Assembly (NCBI GenBank): GCA_964645045.1
Contig: CAZXYZ010000050.1
Location: forward strand, 10,948 to 74,947
DNA length: 64,000 nucleotides
Origin: Anammoximicrobium sp964645045
Lineage (GTDB): Bacteria; Planctomycetota; Planctomycetia; Pirellulales; Pirellulaceae
Direction of reading: 5' to 3'
Shown here piece by piece: positions 51,602 through 61,225 of this stretch; the first letter of the stretch is position 1; the number at the start of each line of letters is the position of its first letter. Made by a program: the position numbers and the translations under genes. The notes beneath the pieces are model-generated. The model ran no database searches. It was given only the letters and a program-made list of their open reading frames with translations, and was not told the DNA's origin.

Positions 51602-52945
51602 ATGCCGCACAATTCAGAGATTCCACTGGTCCAAGATCCCAGCTCCACCGAGGCTGCGGCACGGCACATCCAGCGACTGATGGACGACGAACGGCGGCAG
51701 GCGGCATTGCAGTACGGAGCAGGCGTCCGCCACGATCCTGGCCCGGTTGGGATTATCGGAGCCGGCGTGATGGGAACGTCGATTGCTGCTGCTGCGGCCC
51801 GGCGCGGGGTTCCTGTGATCGTCGTCGACAAGGACGAACAGGCCGTTGCCTCGGTGCCGCAACGGATCGCCGCGCGATTGAACTCGCCGCCGTTGGGTGC
51901 GGACTTGCCGATCGACGAGATCCTGCGACTGGTGCAGACCAGCCGGGAATTGGCCGCGGCGGCAAGCTGCCCGTTCGTGGTCGAAACGGTGGTCGAAGAA
52001 TTGGCGGTCAAGCAGCAGCTGTTGGCGCAGCTGGAGCCGCTGCTGTCGGCGGACACGATTGTGGCTTCGAACACATCGACCATTCCACTCGCCAAACTGT
52101 CGGCGCCGTTGCGGGATCCGGGCCGGCTGTGCGGCTGCCATTTTTTCCTGCCCGTGGGCCAGGCGGCCATGATCGAGATCATTCGCGGCGAAAAGACGCG
52201 CCCCGCAACGGTCGCCGGGGCCGTCGATTTTGCCAACGCGATCGACCACTTGCCGCTGGTGGTGGCGGATGCCTCCGGATTTGTCGTCAACCGGCTGCTG
52301 GTGCCGTACCTGGCCGAAGCGATGCAGTTGCTGACAGAAGGAGTGACGGTCGAGGCCGTCGAGTCCGCCGCGGAAGCGTTTGGCATGTTGCTGGGGCCCT
52401 TGCGGCTGCTGGATGAAATCGGCCTGGACACGGCCCTGGAATGCGCATGGACCATGTCCGGCAGTTCCGCCGAGCTCGTCGTCCGCTCGCCGCTGCTGGT
52501 GACGATGGTCAAGGCCAAGCAACTGGGCCGCAAGACGCAGGCCGGATTCTTCTTGTACGAGGGACGAGAGCGGCGGCCGCAGCGGCTGAACCCGGCCCTG
52601 GCCAAATCGCTGGCCCGCTGGCCGCAGGAACCTCGCCCCCACACGACCGAGACAATTATCTTGCGGCTGCTGATGCCAATGATCCAGGAGGCGACTCGCA
52701 TGTTGCAGCGTGGCAGCGTGCGGGACGCGGGCCAGATCGATCTGGCCGTTTTGTTGGGCTTCGGGTTTCCCCCGTCGCGCGGCGGTCTGCTATACTGGGC
52801 GGACCAATTGGGCGCGGCCCGGATTATTGAACTGTTCGGCGCGCTCGAGTACTTGGGCTCCCGCGCCCAGCCCACGCCTTGGCTGGTGGACATTGCCAAC
52901 AGACGCGTACGGTTTTACGAGGAAGACGCTGGACGGGCGAAGTGA
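51602..52945 (+). CDS. 3-hydroxyacyl-CoA dehydrogenase, FadB-type without hydratase domain
   Basis: The 447-residue enzyme oxidises 3-hydroxyacyl-CoA with NAD. A ~45-residue N-terminal lead precedes the Rossmann motif VGIIGAGVMGTSIAAAAARR. FVVETVVEELAVKQQLLAQL, the catalytic-loop segment ASNTSTIPLAKLSA, GCHFFLPVGQAAMIEI and ADASGFVVNRLLVPYLAEAM follow. The second C-terminal helical domain is complete (GFGFPPSRGGLLYWAD). The enoyl-CoA hydratase half of FadB is absent, so hydration must be done by another protein. It lies downstream of etfBA, 278 bp away. Confidence 0.87.
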   Translation: MPHNSEIPLVQDPSSTEAAARHIQRLMDDERRQAALQYGAGVRHDPGPVGIIGAGVMGTSIAAAAARRGVPVIVVDKDEQAVASVPQRIAARLNSPPLGADLPIDEILRLVQTSRELAAAASCPFVVETVVEELAVKQQLLAQLEPLLSADTIVASNTSTIPLAKLSAPLRDPGRLCGCHFFLPVGQAAMIEIIRGEKTRPATVAGAVDFANAIDHLPLVVADASGFVVNRLLVPYLAEAMQLLTEGVTVEAVESAAEAFGMLLGPLRLLDEIGLDTALECAWTMSGSSAELVVRSPLLVTMVKAKQLGRKTQAGFFLYEGRERRPQRLNPALAKSLARWPQEPRPHTTETIILRLLMPMIQEATRMLQRGSVRDAGQIDLAVLLGFGFPPSRGGLLYWADQLGAARIIELFGALEYLGSRAQPTPWLVDIANRRVRFYEEDAGRAK

Positions 52946-53014
52946 GAACGATACATCGGCGAATGAACTCTTGTGAAGCTGCGATTTTTAGGGAAATCCG
53001 CAGGATCGGGCCTT

Positions 53015-53087
53015 GTTGGAGTTCACGCTTCAGCGTGCCAGGCGGGCCATGCCCGCCAAAAAGACACGCTAAAGCGTGAACTCCAGC
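53015..53087. repeat. Intergenic palindrome family P, copy 6
   Basis: GTTGGAGTTCACGCTTCAGC and an inverted GCTAAAGCGTGAACTCCAGC enclose GGCGGGCCATGCCCGCC. It lies after the hydroxyacyl-CoA dehydrogenase gene. Confidence 0.8.
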
Positions 53088-53232
53088 GAGGTTCGCACCT
53101 TTACAGGGGTGATTGGCGCATGGCAAGGGAGCGGGAGTTGTTTTCGGTCGTGACTTCGACAAGAATCAAAGCCGTCTGACCGAAAACGGCTCCCGCCCAG
53201 GTCTCAAGCAACGAACTCAGGGAGGCTTAAAC

Positions 53233-54666
53233 ATGAAACACGCCTTGGCATTCGCGATCTTCCTGTTATCCGCCTTGTGGCCCACGCTGCACGCCGCCGA
53301 GTTGTGGATCGGCGCGGCGAGCCGGGACATTACCCCCGACCAGCCGGTTGCGCTGGACGGACAGCGCAACGTGCGAGTTTCCAAGAAACCCGAGACGCCG
53401 ATTTCGGCCACGGCCCTGGCCTTGGAATCGCGCGACGGAGACCGCGTGCTGGAACGGGCCATCATCGTGTCCTGCGATCTGGTGGCGATTCGGCCGGGGA
53501 TCCTGCAGCAGGTGCGGGACAAAGTCAAGTTGCGGCTGCCGGACTTCGACGTGACTCGACTGTTCCTTGGCGCCACGCACACGCACACGGCTCCCGTAAC
53601 GATCGAAGGCCGTTATACGCTGCCGGACACCGGGATCATGAAACCGGCCGACTATGCCCAATTCATGACCGACCGGGTGGCGGAAGCGATTGTCGAGAGT
53701 TGGGAGCGGCGGCGAGTCGGGAAAGCCGGTTGGGGGCAAGGCCACGCGGTCATCGCACAGAACCGCCGCGCGGTCTATGCCGACGGATCGGCGGTGATGT
53801 ATGGCGCGACCAAGACGGAGCGTTTCCGCGGGATCGAATCCTACGAGGACCATGATCTGGATGTGCTGTTCTTTTGGGATGCCGAGGACCGGCTGATCGC
53901 CACGGCGATCAACGTGCCGTGCCCGGCCCAGGAGGTCGGCGGACAGACATCTATCAACGCGGATTTCTGGCATCCCGTGCGTCAGACGCTGCGGGAGCGG
54001 CACGGCGAGCAGTTGCAGATTTTGGGCTGGACCGGCGCCGCGGGCGACGTGACTTCTCGTCTGATGTATCGTCAAGCGGCCGAAGAACGCATGCGCAAAC
54101 TGCGCGGGTTGACGCGATTGGAGGAATTGGCCCGCCGTCTCGTGCGGGGCTGGGACGAGGCTTATGAAGCCGCTCGACAAGACGCCCGCAGCGACGCGGT
54201 ACTACGCCACCTCGTGCGGGAAATTGAAATACCCTACCGCCAGGTCACCGACGCGGAGGCCGACGCCGCGCGCCGGGAAGCGGCCAAATACGCCGATGAT
54301 CCTGTCCAGCTTTGGAACTATCGATGGAATCAAGGTGTGGTCGAGCGTTACGAGAGCCAGCAGGCGGGCACCGGCGGCAGTTTCCGCATGGAACTGCACG
54401 CCTTGCGGTTGGGCGACGTGGCCATCGCCACCAACGAATTCGAGCTGTACACCGATTACGGCGTTCAGATGAAGGCCCGCAGTCCGGCCGTGCAGACGTT
54501 CTTGATCCAACTGACCGGGTCGGCCGGCTACTTGCCGACCGAACGGGCCGTGCGCGGCGGCGGCTATGGCGCCGTGATTCAAAGCAGCCGGGTCGGCCCC
54601 GATGGCGGTCAGGTGCTGGTGGAACGTACGGTCGAAGCGTTCCGCGAACTGTGGGCGGAGCCGTGA
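53233..54666 (+). CDS. Exported neutral ceramidase-like amidase
   Basis: The 477-residue protein has a signal peptide (HALAFAIFLLSALWPTLHAA). The neutral/alkaline ceramidase N-terminal pattern follows: LWIGAASRDITPDQPVALDG, AIIVSCDLVAIRPGIL, and the zinc motif RLFLGATHTHTAPVTIEG near residue 108. GWTGAAGDVTSRLM and the late AGYLPTERAVRGGGYGA are also present. It is shorter than animal ceramidases (~750 aa) and lacks their C-terminal domain, as do most planctomycete members. ATG 53233 follows GGAGG. Substrate amide not defined. Confidence 0.82.
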   Translation: MKHALAFAIFLLSALWPTLHAAELWIGAASRDITPDQPVALDGQRNVRVSKKPETPISATALALESRDGDRVLERAIIVSCDLVAIRPGILQQVRDKVKLRLPDFDVTRLFLGATHTHTAPVTIEGRYTLPDTGIMKPADYAQFMTDRVAEAIVESWERRRVGKAGWGQGHAVIAQNRRAVYADGSAVMYGATKTERFRGIESYEDHDLDVLFFWDAEDRLIATAINVPCPAQEVGGQTSINADFWHPVRQTLRERHGEQLQILGWTGAAGDVTSRLMYRQAAEERMRKLRGLTRLEELARRLVRGWDEAYEAARQDARSDAVLRHLVREIEIPYRQVTDAEADAARREAAKYADDPVQLWNYRWNQGVVERYESQQAGTGGSFRMELHALRLGDVAIATNEFELYTDYGVQMKARSPAVQTFLIQLTGSAGYLPTERAVRGGGYGAVIQSSRVGPDGGQVLVERTVEAFRELWAEP

Positions 54667-54977
54667 GCAACGCCGCCCTGTCAAGATGCCAACCTCGCTG
54701 GAGTTCACGCTTTAGCGTGCTACGGCGGACCATGCCCCCTCAAGAAGGACACGCTGAAGCGTGAACTCCAACAAGGCCGAACAGTGCGGATTTCGCAGAA
54801 AACCGCACCGCTGCAGACGTGGCCGTGACCAAGCTACCCTGCCTGACGACCCCAGCGACCGAGAATTTGCTTTCCCCCGCGAACAACCGTAAACTCGTGT
54901 TCTTGAGGTGCCTCGCCAGTAGCACCGACTGGTGATAGGATCGCGCAACGACTTTCCACTTTCCAAGGAGACCCGCC
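54667..54977. other. Intergenic region with one palindrome
   Basis: This 310-bp gap holds family P copy 7 (54697-54772). The rest shows no coding pattern. The following gene has AAGGAGA shortly before its ATG. Confidence 0.5.
54697..54772. repeat. Intergenic palindrome family P, copy 7
   Basis: GCTGGAGTTCACGCTTTAGC pairs with GCTGAAGCGTGAACTCCAAC. The inner palindrome is degraded to GGCGGACCATGCCCCC. It lies 31 bp after the ceramidase-like gene. Confidence 0.78.
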
Positions 54978-56408
54978 ATGTCCGTCACACGCCGTCAGTT
55001 CCTGCGTCGTTCATCCGCCGCCGCGGCCACGCTCGCGCTGCCGATGGTCGCCAGTTCGCGCGTCTTGGGCGCCAACGAAGAGATTCGCGTCGCAGTGGTC
55101 GGCTGCGGGGTCCGCGGGGGGACACACGTCGCGGCCTTCGGGCCCCAGGCCGGCGTCCGCATCGCGGCGGTCTGCGATCCTGACCGCGAACGAGTTGCGG
55201 CGTTTGCCAAACGCGTCGAGGCGAGTTACGGTTACCGTCCCGCCGAAGTGGCCGACGTGCGCCAGTTGATGGACCGCAAAGACCTGGACGTCATCTCCGT
55301 GGCCACGATGCAATACTGGCACTCGTTGCCCACGATCTGGGCCTGCGAAACGGGCCGGCACGTGTACGTCGAAAAGCCGCTGGCTCATTATATCTGGGAG
55401 GGCCGGCAGATGGTCAACGCGGCCCGCAAATACAATCGGCTGGTGCAGATCGGCACTCAGGCCCGGTCGCGCGACTCGGATCGGCAAGTGATCGACTACA
55501 TCCGCTCGGGGCAGTTGGGCAAGATCCAGTACATCGTCTGCTTTGCCAACAAAGGGCGGACGTCGATCGGCAAACGCAGCGAGCCGCTGCCGATCCCGGA
55601 AACGCTCGATTACGATTTGTGGTGCGGCCCGGCCCGCAAGGAACCGATCTACCGCAACCGCATTCAGTACGATTGCAGTTTCACTTGGAACATGGGCGAC
55701 GGCGAATCGTGCAACCAAGGCGTCCACGAGGTGGATGTCGCCCGCTGGCTGCTGGGCGAAACCACCCTGCCGCGGCGGGTGATGAGTATCGGCGGCCGTT
55801 TTACGTTCAACGATGCCGGCGACGTGCCGAACACGCAGATTATGTATTATGACTACGCGTCGGCTCCGATCCTGTACGAGGTCCACAACCTGCGGGCCGG
55901 TAAGGACACCGAGAAGATGCCCTCGTTCCGCGGCCACGGCGTGGATACGTGCGTGCAATGCGAAGGCGGCTACGTCATGATGCACTCCGGCCTGGTCTGC
56001 GATAACCAGGGCAAGCAGATCAAGCGGTTCAGCGGCAAAGAGGATCCCTTCGGCAACTTCATTGCAGCCCTGCGGAGCGGCAAACGCGAGGACTTGAACG
56101 CCGAAGTGCTGGAGGGCCATCTGTCCACCAACATTTGCCACGCGGGCAATATCTCCTACCGCCTGGGCCAGCGGGCGTCCGCAGCCGACATCCGGGCGCA
56201 GATCGGCGACCTGCCCGTGTTCCAGGAGATGGTCGATCGCTACCTGGAGCACCTCAAGGCCCACGACATCGATCCGGGCGAATCAACTCTCGGGCCGTGG
56301 CTGACGTGCGACACGGAACACGAGTGCTTCAAGGACAACGCGCGGGCCAACGAGTTGGTGAAAGGATTCTACCGCAAACCGTTTGAGGTCCCGGAGGTCA
56401 CGCTGTAA
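54978..56408 (+). CDS. Tat-exported Gfo/Idh/MocA oxidoreductase
   Basis: The 476-residue protein has a twin-arginine signal (VTRRQFLRRSSAAAATLALP). The NAD-binding motif IRVAVVGCGVRGGTHVAAFG is followed by ISVATMQYWHSLPTIWACE and the catalytic EKPL in GRHVYVEKPLAHYIWEGRQM near residue 130. DLWCGPARKEPIYRNR and NQGVHEVDVARWLLGE are typical of planctomycete members of this family. Probably a sugar dehydrogenase or a glycosidase of NAD-dependent type in the periplasm-like space. Its stop is 1 bp from the stop of the next, convergent gene. Confidence 0.87.
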   Translation: MSVTRRQFLRRSSAAAATLALPMVASSRVLGANEEIRVAVVGCGVRGGTHVAAFGPQAGVRIAAVCDPDRERVAAFAKRVEASYGYRPAEVADVRQLMDRKDLDVISVATMQYWHSLPTIWACETGRHVYVEKPLAHYIWEGRQMVNAARKYNRLVQIGTQARSRDSDRQVIDYIRSGQLGKIQYIVCFANKGRTSIGKRSEPLPIPETLDYDLWCGPARKEPIYRNRIQYDCSFTWNMGDGESCNQGVHEVDVARWLLGETTLPRRVMSIGGRFTFNDAGDVPNTQIMYYDYASAPILYEVHNLRAGKDTEKMPSFRGHGVDTCVQCEGGYVMMHSGLVCDNQGKQIKRFSGKEDPFGNFIAALRSGKREDLNAEVLEGHLSTNICHAGNISYRLGQRASAADIRAQIGDLPVFQEMVDRYLEHLKAHDIDPGESTLGPWLTCDTEHECFKDNARANELVKGFYRKPFEVPEVTL

Positions 56409-56409
56409 C

Positions 56410-57678
56410 TCATAGCCGCCACGGGGCGCGATAAGCCGCGTGCAGCAGACGATTGGCTTCGTCGTCGCCGGCGAATTGTTCGGCGGCGGGATCCCAGTGC
56501 AGCTTGCGGCCCAGCTGGTACGCAAGATTGCCCAGATGGCTCCAGCACGTCACGCGGTGGCCGATTTCGACGTCCATCACGGGCCGCCGGCGCGCGGCGA
56601 TGCATTCCAGCCAATTGCCGGAATGACTGTCGCTCCGTTCCAGGTGCAATTCGTCAGCCCGGGTCGACGACAGATCCGCTTGGCCCTGTGTGACCTGAAA
56701 GTCCCAGAAGCCGCTCAACGTCGCTTGACTGCCGACAAATTCCAGGTTCAGTTTGGCGCCGGCCGACTGTTCCCAAACCACCGTGAACTGGGGGTCGGCG
56801 AATTCGTATTGCACGCGCAGATCGACGGGCACGTCGTACAGGTTATTGCGCTCGTCGCGCCCGGTGGCTTCGATGGTCACCGGACCCGTCTGGTCCGCGC
56901 CCATCGCCCACGAGACGACGCTGAACATGTGAACGCCATTGTCCGCCAGAGCACCGCCGCCGTAGTCCATGAAATAGCGGTACGTGAAATGGCATCGCGC
57001 CGGATGGTAAGCCGCCCAAGGAGCCGGACCCAGCCAGAGGTCCCAATCGAGGTTGGCTGGCGGCTGGCGTCCCGGCTCGCAAGGATGCGTCGGATTGCTG
57101 GGATGCGTTAGCCGCACGGTGCGCACCTGGCCCAGCCGGCCGTTGCGGACCCATTCGCAGGCTTCCCGTGAACGGGCAATCGAACGGTACTGGGTGCCCA
57201 TCTGGACGACGCGGTCATAGCGCCGCGCGGCCTCGACCATCGTTCGGCCTTCTTCGATGTTGCGGCACAGCGGCTTTTCGCAGTACACGTCCTTGCCGGC
57301 TTGGCACGCCATCACCGTGATTGCGGCGTGCCAGTGATCGGGCGTGGCGATCAGGACCGCATCGATGTCCGGTCGGTCCAGGATGCGGCGGAAGTCCTGA
57401 TACGTGTCGCAATCGCCGATCCGATTCTTGGCCGCCGCCATCCGGTCCAGGTCCACATCGCAGACGGCGGCAAGTCGGCAGCCGGGATCGTTGTGGATGC
57501 CCAGCAGACCCATGCCGCGGCCTCCACAGCCGATCAACGCTGCGACCACGCGATCGCTGGCGGGCCGAGTGTCGGCAGCCCGGGCAACTCCGTTCAAGAT
57601 CAGAGGCGACGCAACTAAGCCCAACCCCGCGTTGGACAGAAACCGACGACGGCTGTGTGGACGATTCCCGGTGGTCAT
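56410..57678 (-). CDS. Tat-exported Gfo/Idh/MocA oxidoreductase
   Basis: The 422-residue protein has a twin-arginine signal (HSRRRFLSNAGLGLVASPLI). The Rossmann motif VVAALIGCGGRGMGLLGIHN is followed by AVLIATPDHWHAAITVMACQ and the catalytic EKPL in GKDVYCEKPLCRNIEEGRTM near residue 125. The substrate-domain DLWLGPAPWAAYHPARCHF and YGGGALADNGVHMFSV carry the late His. It is a full-length paralogue of the preceding gene, arranged tail to tail. Confidence 0.87.
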   Translation of the reverse strand: MTTGNRPHSRRRFLSNAGLGLVASPLILNGVARAADTRPASDRVVAALIGCGGRGMGLLGIHNDPGCRLAAVCDVDLDRMAAAKNRIGDCDTYQDFRRILDRPDIDAVLIATPDHWHAAITVMACQAGKDVYCEKPLCRNIEEGRTMVEAARRYDRVVQMGTQYRSIARSREACEWVRNGRLGQVRTVRLTHPSNPTHPCEPGRQPPANLDWDLWLGPAPWAAYHPARCHFTYRYFMDYGGGALADNGVHMFSVVSWAMGADQTGPVTIEATGRDERNNLYDVPVDLRVQYEFADPQFTVVWEQSAGAKLNLEFVGSQATLSGFWDFQVTQGQADLSSTRADELHLERSDSHSGNWLECIAARRRPVMDVEIGHRVTCWSHLGNLAYQLGRKLHWDPAAEQFAGDDEANRLLHAAYRAPWRL

Positions 57679-57727
57679 TGGAAGCTCCTTGGCGGCGACG
57701 GCGGACGAACAAGGTGTTCAATTGTTT

Positions 57728-57754
57728 GTAGGACGGATTGGCAATCCGTCCTAC
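57728..57754. repeat. 27-bp perfect palindrome, copy 1
   Basis: GTAGGACGGATTGG and its exact complement form a hairpin centred at 57741. The same 27 bp recur at 61226-61252. It lies upstream of the oxidoreductase gene (starts 57678, minus strand). Confidence 0.85.
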
Positions 57755-57789
57755 GTCCTGAAATTGTACAGGCCGTTCGGCGCCGGCGT

Positions 57790-57917
57790 TAGCACCGATC
57801 GAGAAACCGTTCGAGAAATAAGTGTCCGACTTCTCCGTGGCGTAAGCTTCCAGCTTGCGGGAGATCATGGCATCGCAAGCTGGAAGCTTACGCCACTTGT
57901 TTCTCGAACGGTCCTTA
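57790..57917. mobile_element. MITE-like element family Q, copy 2
   Basis: It shares ends (CCGTTCGAGAAATAAGTGTC) and the inner inverted pair (GTGGCGTAAGCTTCCAGCTT / GCAAGCTGGAAGCTTACGCC) with the copy at 35558-35672. The left end carries an extra CACCGATCGAGAAA duplication. The right end appears to include the CTAAG that contains the stop codon of the neighbouring secretin-like gene. Confidence 0.75.
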
Positions 57918-60900
57918 GCCGCCGCGGCCGGGCGCGGGTTGGGGCCCGCCAGGTTGGCCCGGTTGCGGTCCGCCGGGCGGCTGGTTGGCGGCGTGGCCCT
58001 GGCCGGGCTGGACGATCTTTTCGCCCAACATGTCGGCCAGCACTTTGCGGACGTGCTCGGCGTTCACATTGCCCTTGAGCGTAACGACCTCCACTTGGGA
58101 CACCGGCTTGGCCGCTTCGTCCAACGCCTCGATCATCTTGCTGACGTTTTCCATCAGCGTTTGGCCTTCGGTGGAAACCAGCAGCGTGTTGGAGATGGCA
58201 TCGACGCCGATAGATAGTTTTCCCTTGAACGAGACCTGCGACCGGCGATCCGGTTCGCCGCCGCCGGACTCTCCGAAAATGTAGGTCGTCTGGTTGCTGG
58301 GCCGCTTGTCGTCGCGGCCCTTTTGCAGGGCTTTGTCGTTCGAACTCAGCAAGTCCAGGTAGACTTCCTTGACCGTCTCGGCGACCGTCTCGGCCTTCGA
58401 GTAGCGGATCGGAATGACGGAGGTCAGACGCGCCGACTGGGTATCGGACGGCGGGGGCGTGTCCCACAAGCGGACCAGTTCCTCGATCGTCTTCAGCTGT
58501 TCGGCGTTGGCCCCGACGACCAGGATCGTGTTCGTATCCAAGTCGTCGATGAATTTCAGCGGCTTGCGCTGCGACAGGCGGTAACTCTTTTCCTTTTCCT
58601 GCGGCGGTGCGTAATCGAAATAGTAGTAGTTCCGCCGTTTGTTCTTGTCGTCCGGCTCCTCCTTGAAATAGTCCTGCAAGTTCAGCTTGACCCACAGCGA
58701 CGAGGCGTACTTTAACGGGAATACCTTAAAGTCCTTGCGTTGGGGAGCCAGCTGTGACAGAAGCTCTTCCAGCAAGTCGAGCGCTGCCGTGTCCTGGGAC
58801 GAGATCACCAGCCGCCCATCGGGGCCGACGGAAACCTGCACCGGAGGCGCCGTTCCGGCCTGGGCGTCCTTGGGCTCGGGGCCTGCTTTCGCCGCGGTCT
58901 TGCCTTCGGGTGGAAGCCCCGGCACCCCAGGCAGGTTCGAGGGCTCTGCGGGCGCGTCCGTCGGGCGTTCCTCGGCCGCCGCTTCGGCCGAACTCAGTTG
59001 CGCGAACCGGACCAACGCTTCCCGCGGCTGCGCCGGATGCGAGTCGGCTTCGACGGAGTCCCGCGCAGGCGGCGTTTTCGGTTCCGCGGGCGGCGTCTTG
59101 CGGCTTTCCGCGTCCGGGACGGCGGCAGGTTTCGAGTCGTCATGCGGCGGTTCGCTCTCGCCCGGTTCCGCCTCGGAGCGAGCCGGCTTCGGCAACGCCT
59201 CGGGCGGCGGCAGGACGATCGGGTTGGGGGCCAGCGACGGCCAGGCCCGGCGAATCTGCTCCAGCAGTTGCGGCGTGGCTTCGCCCGCCTCGGCGTCGAT
59301 CACGCGGACCCGATCCGGATTGCCGCCCTCGGCAGGGATCTCGCCGAGTTTAACCAGCAGCTTGCGGACTTCCTCCATTTCGATGTCGTTGGCCCATAGC
59401 AGGAGCCGATTGCCCTCGATATCTGCGTCGACGCGGAACTTGCTTGAGCCCTCGTCTTCGGACGAACGGCGGCGATCGTCAAAGAAGCTGAAATACCGCG
59501 GCCGTTCCTCCTTCTTTTCCTCCTGCCCCATCATGAACGTGATCGTGCCCGCGACGTAATCGGCCTCCAGCCGCCGTAAGCGGATCACCTCGAATTGCCG
59601 GCCGCTGCCGTCGAGTTTTTCGACCAGCGTGCGGATCGTCATGTGGTCCGTGAGCGGTGCATAGGCGATGATCGCTTTGTTCTTGCGATCCGCTTCCAGA
59701 CGGGTCGTCGGGTCCAAATCGCCGCTATCTTGCAGCGTTTTGATCAACGTTTCCGGATCGATCGCGGCCAACCGGTAGATCTGCATCCGGTTCACGTTCA
59801 ACAGCAGCGACTGGTTGCGGTCCAGCGGCACGTCGATCACTTCGACGGCTTTAGCGATCACTGCCATCTTGTCCGGCGGTGCATTGGCCAGAATGCTGTT
59901 GCGGCGCGGATTGACGACCAAGTTCACGTCTTCTTGACCCTTCGCGCCGGGCGGGCTGGGGCGGCCGCCGCGCTGCTGCTGTTGCTGCATCTGGGCCATC
60001 ATTTGCTGTTGCTGTTGCTGCATCATCTCCATCTGTTGCGGCGACATCGGCATTTGGGGACCGCGGGACTTGGCATCGATTCCCAGCAACCCCTTGAGCT
60101 GTTCGCTGACGTCGGTCGCGCGGGCGTATTTCAAGACGAATTCCCGCACCAGCCGTTCCCGGGTGCTGGCCGATTGTTCGCGGGTCAGCACCGCGTACAG
60201 TTCCTGCAGATTCGCGGCCGCGTCCAGAGCTTCCAAGCGGTTGGTAGTCTTGAGCGCCGTCAGCTTGCCGTTGGGGCTGAGCATGGGCTTGAGTTCTTCC
60301 ACCGCCGTTTCGGCGATCATCCAATCCAGCGGGAACGAGACCTTGACGTACTCGTGAGGCAAACGAGTGGCTAACTCCTCGGGCTCCACCCGCGGCACCA
60401 GGCCGGCGTTGATGTTCTCCGTTTTCGCGACCGTCAGGACTTCGTTCACCACCAACAGTGTGTAGCCGCGGGCCAACAGATGGCGATTGATCAGATCGCG
60501 GGCCTCCTGAACGGTGTAGCTGCGTTGCGTGATGAGATTGAGAAAATCGCCGGGCAACTCTTGCCAGTCGAGGCTCAACCCGGAGACGGTGGCCAGCCAA
60601 TCCAGGACGTCCGGCCAGGCTTGTCCGCGGAAATTGAACCGCACGCGTCCGTCGGCATCGGGGCGGATGTCCAATTCCGTGGGATCCGCGGCTGCCGGAG
60701 GCGTCATGGGCCGTTTGACGGTCGCGGGCTTTTCATCCTTCTTTTCTTCTTTCTTCTCCCCCGGCGGGGTTTCCTTGCCGTCCCCTTCCTTCTTCTCTTC
60801 GGGCTTGGCGCCCGGCGGCAACACCGGTTTCACCCCCGGCGGAAGCGGCCCGTCCATCTTGATCACTTGCGGAGCCCCGCCGGGAGTCTGAATGACGACC

Positions 60901-61016
60901 TCCCCGCCGGACGCGGGAGCGGAAACGGCAACTTGCGCATAACCGAACCCGCTCCACAGCATCGACGCGACGCTGAAAACCGCGAAAAACAGCCTACAGC
61001 CTCGGCGGATCGTCAT
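57915..61016 (-). CDS. Secretin N-domain (GspD-like) protein without a visible pore domain
   Basis: The 1033-residue exported protein starts with a signal (CRLFFAVFSVASMLWSGFGY) and a Lys/Pro/Glu-rich linker (~60-115). It contains several GspD-type N domains, e.g. VRFNFRGQAWPDVLDWLATV, FIDDLDTNTILVVGANAEQL, TSVIPIRYSKAETVAETVKE and SIGVDAISNTLLVSTEGQTL. A Gln/Met-rich stretch lies near 320-350 and a Pro/Glu-rich linker near 620-720. The C-terminal secretin pore domain is not seen. The chain ends in a Gly/Pro/Gln tail (GGPQPGQPGGPQPAPGRGG). It may act with a separate secretin or as a periplasmic scaffold. The stop codon lies at the edge of a MITE-like element. Confidence 0.75.
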   Translation of the reverse strand: MTIRRGCRLFFAVFSVASMLWSGFGYAQVAVSAPASGGEVVIQTPGGAPQVIKMDGPLPPGVKPVLPPGAKPEEKKEGDGKETPPGEKKEEKKDEKPATVKRPMTPPAAADPTELDIRPDADGRVRFNFRGQAWPDVLDWLATVSGLSLDWQELPGDFLNLITQRSYTVQEARDLINRHLLARGYTLLVVNEVLTVAKTENINAGLVPRVEPEELATRLPHEYVKVSFPLDWMIAETAVEELKPMLSPNGKLTALKTTNRLEALDAAANLQELYAVLTREQSASTRERLVREFVLKYARATDVSEQLKGLLGIDAKSRGPQMPMSPQQMEMMQQQQQQMMAQMQQQQQRGGRPSPPGAKGQEDVNLVVNPRRNSILANAPPDKMAVIAKAVEVIDVPLDRNQSLLLNVNRMQIYRLAAIDPETLIKTLQDSGDLDPTTRLEADRKNKAIIAYAPLTDHMTIRTLVEKLDGSGRQFEVIRLRRLEADYVAGTITFMMGQEEKKEERPRYFSFFDDRRRSSEDEGSSKFRVDADIEGNRLLLWANDIEMEEVRKLLVKLGEIPAEGGNPDRVRVIDAEAGEATPQLLEQIRRAWPSLAPNPIVLPPPEALPKPARSEAEPGESEPPHDDSKPAAVPDAESRKTPPAEPKTPPARDSVEADSHPAQPREALVRFAQLSSAEAAAEERPTDAPAEPSNLPGVPGLPPEGKTAAKAGPEPKDAQAGTAPPVQVSVGPDGRLVISSQDTAALDLLEELLSQLAPQRKDFKVFPLKYASSLWVKLNLQDYFKEEPDDKNKRRNYYYFDYAPPQEKEKSYRLSQRKPLKFIDDLDTNTILVVGANAEQLKTIEELVRLWDTPPPSDTQSARLTSVIPIRYSKAETVAETVKEVYLDLLSSNDKALQKGRDDKRPSNQTTYIFGESGGGEPDRRSQVSFKGKLSIGVDAISNTLLVSTEGQTLMENVSKMIEALDEAAKPVSQVEVVTLKGNVNAEHVRKVLADMLGEKIVQPGQGHAANQPPGGPQPGQPGGPQPAPGRGG

Positions 61017-61225
61017 AAAGTCGTCTATTCGGCGGAATTAAGAGAGAGGCGGATCAGGGGACGCGTCACCCTTATATTATCGCTCGGCGAGAGAAGTTCG
61101 CAACCGATTGGGCAGCGCCTTTTGAAATGATTTGCAGGCCAAGATCACCCGGCAGCCTGCCTGCGGAGTACGTGTTGAACGTTTGCTCCGCGTTCGCGCA
61201 GAAATAATCCGTGCAATTTTCCAAT

